64,000 nucleotides of DNA from Setomelanomma holmii. Its lineage: Eukaryota > Ascomycota > Dothideomycetes > Pleosporales > Phaeosphaeriaceae. Of this stretch, positions 57,819-64,000 are shown piece after piece. The stretch covers positions 130,445 through 194,444 of the forward strand of contig ML978164.1 in the NCBI GenBank assembly GCA_010015745.1, written 5' to 3'. The stretch's first letter is position 1, and each line of letters opens with the position of its first letter. Under the pieces are notes generated by a model, which saw nothing but the letters and a program-made list of their open reading frames with translations, did no database searches and was not told where the DNA came from. The translations under genes were made by a program, and so were the position numbers.

Positions 57819-58517
57819 GCTTTGATGCCGGGATTTGGTGCTTTGGTTTAATTCCAGCGTGTCTCTGGGGGCGTTTTCTTTGTTGCGATCTGTCTAGGAG
57901 CTTAGGGCTTTTCGAAGTTCGAGTGTCGAAGCGAGCATTCGTATGGGCATTTGACGATTTACAATTTACATTCTGAGCTTGCAAAAGTCATTCGGATAGA
58001 TCATGGCTAGCAAATCGAATTCGAGCAGTTTCATGTTCATCGTGCCATTGGACAAAGCAAAATTCATGTCGAACAATTTTCGAAGTTGGCCATCCTTGAC
58101 AGCTGCCAAAAGTACAAGCTGCCATAGTGTGGTATGAGGTCATTCTCCGTTCCTGAAGGGACGCTACACCGCAGCGAATAGCAATCTGACCCAGAACTTT
58201 TGGGCTGCGATCTGCGTCCAAAATCCCCTCAAGCTTCAATTGACACTCTGGACGTCTTTGTAATCGTCTGGTCAGGGAACCCTTGTGGAGGCTTGGGCAC
58301 CAGTCAAACGGTTGGCATTCAAATGCGCGATCAGCATATGCAGGTTCCAAGCCAACATTATTCCAGAGCTGAGTGTGACCACCAAAGCACACGTGCTTAC
58401 CTGCCACGAGCGTACATTTTGTATCCATAGACCAAATACTTTTTGAGAGTCCCGCGACCTCTTGGACATGTTCATAGAGCCGAATACACCGCCCTCCGCA
58501 AATCCCCGCTGCCGAGC
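57819..58517. other. gap upstream of the synaptojanin-like gene
   Basis: A minus-strand frame (58428-57988, 146 codons) is open but has no recognised motif, and I leave it uncalled. The right part must carry the promoter of the phosphatase gene. Confidence 0.4.
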
Positions 58518-61500
58518 ATGTCTATTCGCGTCTTGATCAAAGACTATCCGCACCGCGCAATCGCACTCGCAACCTCGACCCACGCGCTCGTCCTCCGGCA
58601 CAGCTCCTCTTCTACCGAGAACAACGGGAACTACAATGCGTCTTCGACGTCACTGGGAAGCAATGGATCGGGCGCAGTGCGCTGTATGGTGGAATTCTCG
58701 AGGATCGAAGAGGTGGACTTGAGCGACTATCGAGGGCTACATTCCGTGCAGGTACACGGCACGCTGGGGTTGATCACAGTGAACGGCGATATTTTCTTGG
58801 TGGTGGTCAATGAATCAAGCAGGGTAGCCACACTGCGGCCAGGCGAGACGGTGCAGAGGATACACTCTGTTGGCTTCTTCTGCCTGACCAGCTCAAGCTA
58901 CGATGCGCTCCTCAACGATGAAGTCAATCCGTACCCGACCGACACGATCGATGACGAGGGATACGAGATGGGCTTTGGCGGGAGGAAGGAACAGTCGCCG
59001 CTTGAGCATCCATGTTTGGCGCTGAAGAAGCTGCTGAGCAGTGGGACGTTCTACTACAGCTCGGATTTCGACCTCACAAGGAGAATGCAACACGGGAGGA
59101 ATGAGGCTGCGACGGTGTCTATCGACAGCCTCGACGCTGGATTTCTTTGGAACTCGTACATGATACAACCGCTCGTGGACTTTAGGAGCAGGCTGGCACC
59201 GAGGGAGAAGGAAGCTTTGGATGCATCTGGAATCCTTACATCTGCGATCCGGGGTTTCGCTCTGACCATAACAATTCCCAACTCTTCAGCGCCCATCAAA
59301 GTACAAGGATCGGGAATACCTTCGTCTATGACACTCATCTCGCGGTTATCATGCAGAAGAGCTGGCACAAGATTCAACTCTCGTGGTATAGACGATGATG
59401 GCAATGTTGCAAACTACGTTGAGACCGAGACCATCTACTGGTCACCCTCCGGGGTCTGCTTCTCGTATGTACAAGTGCGAGGCAGCGTGCCGATCTTCTG
59501 GGAGCAGCAGTCTGGACTTCTTCCTGGACAGCAGAAAATCACGATCACAAGATCTGATGAGGCCACGCAGCCAGCTTTCGACAAGCACTTTGAGAACCTT
59601 GAAATCAGCTATGGTGCTATACATGTGGTCAATCTGTTGAGCAATGAGAAGCAACAGGAGGTTGACTTGTCGCAAAAGTACCGGAAGCATATTAAGAATA
59701 GTCCGCTAAACTATGGCAACGAGAAAAGCGATAGGGAGCACGAGCTCATAAAGCTGACGGAATACGACTTCCATGCTGAAACACGTGGACCTGGCGGATA
59801 CGAGGCAGCGAGTATGATTTCTCGCTGGATACAGGATTCTGCAGAGAGTTTTGCTTACTATGTCTCCGAGGAAGTCGAGGAGCGCGCTAAAATCAATGGC
59901 CAAGAGCAGATCATCAGACGGCCGATGACCATACTACAGCAAGAAGGTATTTTCAGAACGAATTGTCTAGACTGCCTGGACAGGACGAACCTGGTGCAGA
60001 CTATCATCAGCAAAATGGCGCTCGAGGTGTTCTTCAGCCACAAGAGTTTACGCGCGAGCCAGGACTTTTGGATGCGACACTCGAGCATGTGGGCAGACAA
60101 CGGCGATGCACTGTCCAGGATATATGCCGGCACAGGTGCACTGAAGTCCTCCTTCACGCGACATGGGAAAATGTCGATTGCGGGTGCTTTGGCAGATGCA
60201 CGGAAAAGCGCAACGAGGATGTACATCAACAATTTCGCGGACAAGGGACGGCAGAATACCATCGACATGCTCCTAGGACGACTCATGGGTCAAGTGCCTG
60301 TGCATCTCTACGATCCGGTCAACGACTTTGTGGTGGCAGAGCTTCAGCGACGTGCGGGAGAGTACTCGGACACGGAGATGATCAATCTTCTTGTCGGCAC
60401 ATTTAACCTCAATGGCAAGACCAGCGGTATCACGGCCGACCTTTCGCCATGGCTTTGCCCAGGTGTAGATCCCTCGCAGCAGTGTCCTGAGATTGTGGCT
60501 GTCGGCTTTCAGGAAATCGTCGAGCTAAGTCCGCAGCAGATCATGGCTACAGATCCGGACAGAAGAGAGTTGTGGGAGAGAAAGGTCAAGTCGACATTGA
60601 ACCAAAACGCTGAGAAGCATGGGAAGGAGGAGTATGTCATACTGAGAGGCGGGCAGCTGGTGGGTGCAAGCTTGTCGGTCTTTGTGAGAGCAGATTGCCT
60701 GAAACACATCAAGAATGTCGAGGGTAGCTTGAAGAAGGTAAGTAGAGATAACGAAGCGAGAACGATATCATGACTAATCCTTAGTGTAGACTGGCATGTC
60801 TGGCATGGCGGGCAACAAAGGTGCCGTTGCGATTCGCATCGAGTACGGCAACACTTCGATATGTCTTGTCACAGCGCATCTGGCAGCAGGTTTTGCGAAC
60901 TACGAAGAACGCAATCGCGACTATAAGACAATCAGTCATGGTTTGAAGTTCCAGAGAAACCGATCGGTTGAAGATCATGACACTGTGATCTGGTTGGGCG
61001 ACTTCAACTACCGTATTGGTCTGAGTAACGAGAAGGTGCAGAGATTGTGTCATGTCGGCGACCTTGAGACACTGTACGACAATGATCAGGTAAGTCTGCA
61101 GCAAATGATAGTTAAGGCTAGGCTGACATGCACAGCTCAATCTTCAAATGGTCGCTGGCTTGACCTTCCCATACTACTCTGAAGCCCGCATCACCTTCCC
61201 ACCAACCTACAAGTATGACTTGAATTCCGACACGTATGACACATCTGAGAAAGCACGGATTCCTGCCTGGTGTGATCGCGTCCTTCGCAAGGGTGACAAC
61301 ATTCGGCAAATACACTACGATGCCGCGCCGCTCAGGTTCTCCGATCATCGACCTGTATACGCTACCTTTCAGGTGTTGGTTCAAAGAATTGATGAGAAGA
61401 AGAAGGACGCTCTGAAAGCTGAGCTTTATGCTTCGCGACGAGAATTTGTTGGCGATACTAGAGCAGGAGGGCGACTAGGCGAAGACGAAACAGACGATGA

Positions 61501-62456
61501 AGATCTTCTCGGTTACGAGAGCGTTGAGCCAGGTCTACCACCAGCCAGCTCGGATCGTAGGAAATGGTGGCTTGACAATGGTACCTATATTCTCCTTCCT
61601 CTTGCAGCTTGGTTGCTCATCTTTGCAAGGTCTTCCCGCCAAAGCCCGCATACAACCACCTTCTGACGGCCATGTTCCGAATCCGAAGCGTCCTAGTAAT
61701 CCGTTCACGCCGAGTCCAGAGCCAGACTGGGTTGATGTGAGGCGCATGTCGAACAATGCTGGCAGACCGGAGCCACCGCCAGCACGAGGGTCACAACGAG
61801 CAAAAACCGCTGACCTCAATGGCACTAGCACATCAAGCTCGAACAATAGGTCGACCACAAGCTTGCAACAGGGCTTCCCACCTCCATCTCAAAATTCGAC
61901 AGCCAGGAAGCTGATTGTTCCACCGTTCCCTACACATACAACGCAGACATCGAACTTTGACGGCAATCACGATGCACTGAACGATCTCGGACGAGCACCG
62001 TCCAGTGCATCGACGCGCTCCCTACCTACACGACCACTTGCCCCTCCAACCAACAAAACGCCACAATCAGCATCCAGAAACGGACCACAAGTCCTCCGTA
62101 AACCCGCACCACCGCCCATACCTACCAAGAAGCCCTCCCTGCTCTCGAAACCTAGCACTTCGACCCCACCACCATCACAATACCGCGACGATTCATCTCC
62201 AGAAATGCAAAAAGTACAACCACAACCCCCACCCCCGAGGCGATCCATGGCCGAAAGAAAACCGGTCGCGAATCTGATTGATGGAGAAGAGAAACCGCCA
62301 CTGCCGCCGAGGACGGGGACGGGACTGAGTGTGGGGAGTAATGGTGGGGGAAGAGCCGGCGCTGGTGGGCGTGCGCGTGCAGGGAATTTGATGGATGATG
62401 AGCCGGAAGAGATCAAGGGATTGGATGGTTGGGAGGTACTGAGGCCGGGGCAGTGA
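58518..62456 (+). CDS. synaptojanin-like inositol polyphosphate phosphatase (INP51/52/53 family)
   Basis: Exons 58518-60737, 60790-61089, 61136-61580 and 61630-62456 give 1263 residues. The N-terminal Sac1 domain (about 45-530) has the intact CX5R active site C483-R489 in RTNCLDCLDRTN, so unlike yeast Inp51 it should be active on PI3P, PI4P and PI(3,5)P2. The 5-phosphatase domain (about 620-915) shows VGTFNLNGK, VAVGFQEIVEL, GMAGNKGAVAI, WLGDFNYR, PAWCDRVL and SDHRPVYA, acting on PI(4,5)P2. The Pro-rich tail contains an NPF motif (PSNPFTP, about residue 1012) for EH-domain partners and ends IKGLDGWEVLRPGQ. It works in clathrin-coat shedding, actin patches and polarity. Confidence 0.93.
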
Positions 62457-62916
62457 TGATCGTGAGGGGGAGTTGGGATGGTATTGGTAGTGAGGATAGT
62501 AGAAGATAAAATACGTGAGAGCCAGCTAAGATCGTGATACAAGAGAAGTATTCGGTACCTTCTTGTGGACTGGTCATGGCCAGAACGGACGTCAACATTG
62601 TGAGTGTCTATTGGACGACGAGACTCGACACCGCTGAGTGTTTGCATTCCCTCGTTTGACATCGAAGTGTGTACGAAGCACCCTCTGTCCCGTTCACTTT
62701 CACCTCTGCCGCATCGATTGGCGTCAACGCCCGTGCACAATAGGAAGTGAAACCTGACAACAGAAGCGCAGAATGCTCAACTCTGTCGGCCAGCTTTCAT
62801 AATCCCAGCCTCCTGCGCTTCTTCTTCTCAATTCCTCCGCGTTCTCACTCCTGACACAACCTCAACTTCTGCATAACTTCAGTACAACAACGAGCATTCT
62901 GCACCCTGATCACATA
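62457..62916. other. gap before the last gene
   Basis: 3' flank of the phosphatase gene and a C/T-rich leader to the next start. Nothing else is seen. Confidence 0.5.
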
Positions 62917-64000
62917 ATGGTCGCCCAAAATGCATCACGCAGTGCAAATCTGCCTCCTCGACCGTCCAACCCGCTGCCCACTCATTGCCCAAACGCTCGT
63001 AGTCGCGCAAACGCTCCAGCTCGTCCCAACCCTCCCGGTCCGACTGCTCGCACCCGCGTATTGCACAACTCTCTCTCCTGCACCTCCAAGCTCCGCTCGG
63101 CTGGCCCTCTTCCCTACGATCCCGACACCGAACGCACCAAAGCCCGTGTCACCTCCGGCGGCACCGCAGCCCAGATTGCCGAAGAAGCCTACCGCGTGTG
63201 TCGCTTGAACGCTTCTCTACGCCGGGATGTCGATGCGGCGAATCAGGAACTCCACTCACCAACGTCCCATGACAACGACAGCGCACGTATCAAGAACCGT
63301 CTCGACACCGGGGCTTCAGGAGCTCAGATCGCCGAGGAAGCGTACCGTGTATGTCGTATCAATGCATACATCAAGAAGAATGCCGACGCCGCACAAGCTG
63401 ACTTACGTCTGTTGAAGAAAAAGAACGCCATCACTGAAGACGCGCTGAAAGAACTTCGGCCTGAAGCTCAGGAGACGCGGAAGGTGCTTGAGCGTGTGTG
63501 GAAGTTGCTCGAGAGCCGGAAGATTAAGATTCCTGAAGACTTGGCTGCGGCATATGCTGCGCTGAACGAGAAAGACGGACATGATTGGCAGGTGCGCAAG
63601 GGCCAAAAGGGAGATGTGAGGTTGAGTAAGGTGGAGGAGGATGAGAAGCGGCGCGAGTTTCGGCGGAAGAAGAGTGGGGCGAAAGATGAGGGGAAGACGA
63701 AGGAGGTGGAGAAGAAGGCGGGGTTATTGTTGCATACGCATGAGGGTAGGACATATGATATGCGCATGCCGTTGGCGGAGCAGGATGAGATGGATGAGGA
63801 GGAGGCGGCGGCGGATGCTGAGACTGATGATGTTGTAGTAGTAGAAGAGGTGGAGGTCGAGCCTTCCGAGGAGCATGGCAGTCTCAAACGTAAGGACCCG
63901 CCAGCTATGGGTGCGGATTTGAAGAAGGTCAAGCTGGATCAAGAGGTGGATTCTGCACCGGTTGCTGAGCCTACGGCGCCTCCTGGACCCAGCAAACCCT
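62917..64000 (+). CDS. partial coiled-coil/acidic protein with a duplicated motif, unknown function
   Basis: From ATG at 62917 the frame stays open for 361 codons to the window edge with no stop, so the gene is cut by the boundary. After a Pro/Arg-rich start, a motif occurs twice: GGTAAQIAEEAYRVCRLNA (about 85-105) and SGAQIAEEAYRVCRINA (about 133-150), each followed by a helix with regularly spaced Ala/Asp. A long helical Lys/Glu stretch (about 165-270) and a strongly acidic segment (about 285-325) follow, then a Lys-rich cluster (KRKDPP...KKVKLDQE) that could be a nuclear signal. No family is recognised; composition suggests a nuclear or chromatin-associated protein. Confidence 0.75.
   Translation, partial: MVAQNASRSANLPPRPSNPLPTHCPNARSRANAPARPNPPGPTARTRVLHNSLSCTSKLRSAGPLPYDPDTERTKARVTSGGTAAQIAEEAYRVCRLNASLRRDVDAANQELHSPTSHDNDSARIKNRLDTGASGAQIAEEAYRVCRINAYIKKNADAAQADLRLLKKKNAITEDALKELRPEAQETRKVLERVWKLLESRKIKIPEDLAAAYAALNEKDGHDWQVRKGQKGDVRLSKVEEDEKRREFRRKKSGAKDEGKTKEVEKKAGLLLHTHEGRTYDMRMPLAEQDEMDEEEAAADAETDDVVVVEEVEVEPSEEHGSLKRKDPPAMGADLKKVKLDQEVDSAPVAEPTAPPGPSKP

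Noticed and set aside
57988..58428. Minus-strand 146-codon ORF
   Set aside because: No motif, and its start is only 90 bp from the phosphatase gene's start on the other strand. It may be chance.
1..64000. LTR retrotransposon, DNA transposon, CRISPR array, rRNA genes
   Set aside because: Looked for terminal repeats, transposase motifs, regularly spaced repeats and rRNA-like blocks. Only the LINE and simple repeats were found.

Overview
The window reads as nuclear DNA of a filamentous ascomycete (Pezizomycotina; a Dothideomycete is my guess, not proven). The evidence is many short GT-AG introns of about 45-175 bp with CTAAC-type branch sites, fungal-specific families (CFEM, DUF3602, DUF3074, SAM/HMG-box regulator, recyclin), and a Tad-like LINE. 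I rebuilt exons by eye from splice signals and family motifs. Every full multi-exon model listed sums to a whole number of codons. Exon limits are given inside the entries.

Layout. 0.2-9.2 kb, all minus strand: an SSU1-type sulfite/anion efflux carrier, a decayed BTB/POZ gene next to a long CT microsatellite, and a very large Pro/Gln-rich coiled-coil protein. 10.1-15.3 kb: a DUF3074 (START-like) protein and a SAM + HMG-box DNA-binding protein. 17.5-22.4 kb: LSM5 diverges from a WRN-type 3'-5' exonuclease, followed by phosphomannomutase. 24-27.3 kb: a small two-helix membrane protein and a small disrupted gene. 27.36-32.82 kb: a near full-length LINE retrotransposon bounded by a 10-12 bp target-site duplication. 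ORF1 is open; ORF2 carries seven in-frame stops and one frameshift. 32.9-36.1 kb: a 2-oxoglutarate/Fe(II) dioxygenase and a DUF3602 protein. 36.1-41.4 kb: the longest gene-poor stretch. 41.4-64 kb is dense: CFEM protein, recyclin-1 (F-box/exocyst-like), DEK_C/SWIB protein, a securin-like protein, tropomyosin, RRP17, geranylgeranyltransferase-I beta, an RGD2-type F-BAR/DEP/RhoGAP protein, a small basic protein, a synaptojanin-like phosphatase, and a partial gene running off the right end.

Functionally, the right half is rich in membrane-traffic, actin and polarity genes. Tropomyosin, the RhoGAP, the prenyltransferase that modifies Rho-type GTPases, the PI(4,5)P2 phosphatase and recyclin-1 all act in polarised growth and endocytic recycling. 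The clustering is probably coincidental, because such housekeeping genes are spread through fungal genomes.

The most unusual material is the LINE locus. The element sits in what was a 91 bp gap between two convergent genes. The stops in ORF2 are of the kind expected from C-to-T/G-to-A change in CpA context, as repeat-induced point mutation (RIP) makes, and the gene immediately upstream carries the same kind of stop. No tRNA, rRNA or CRISPR array was found.
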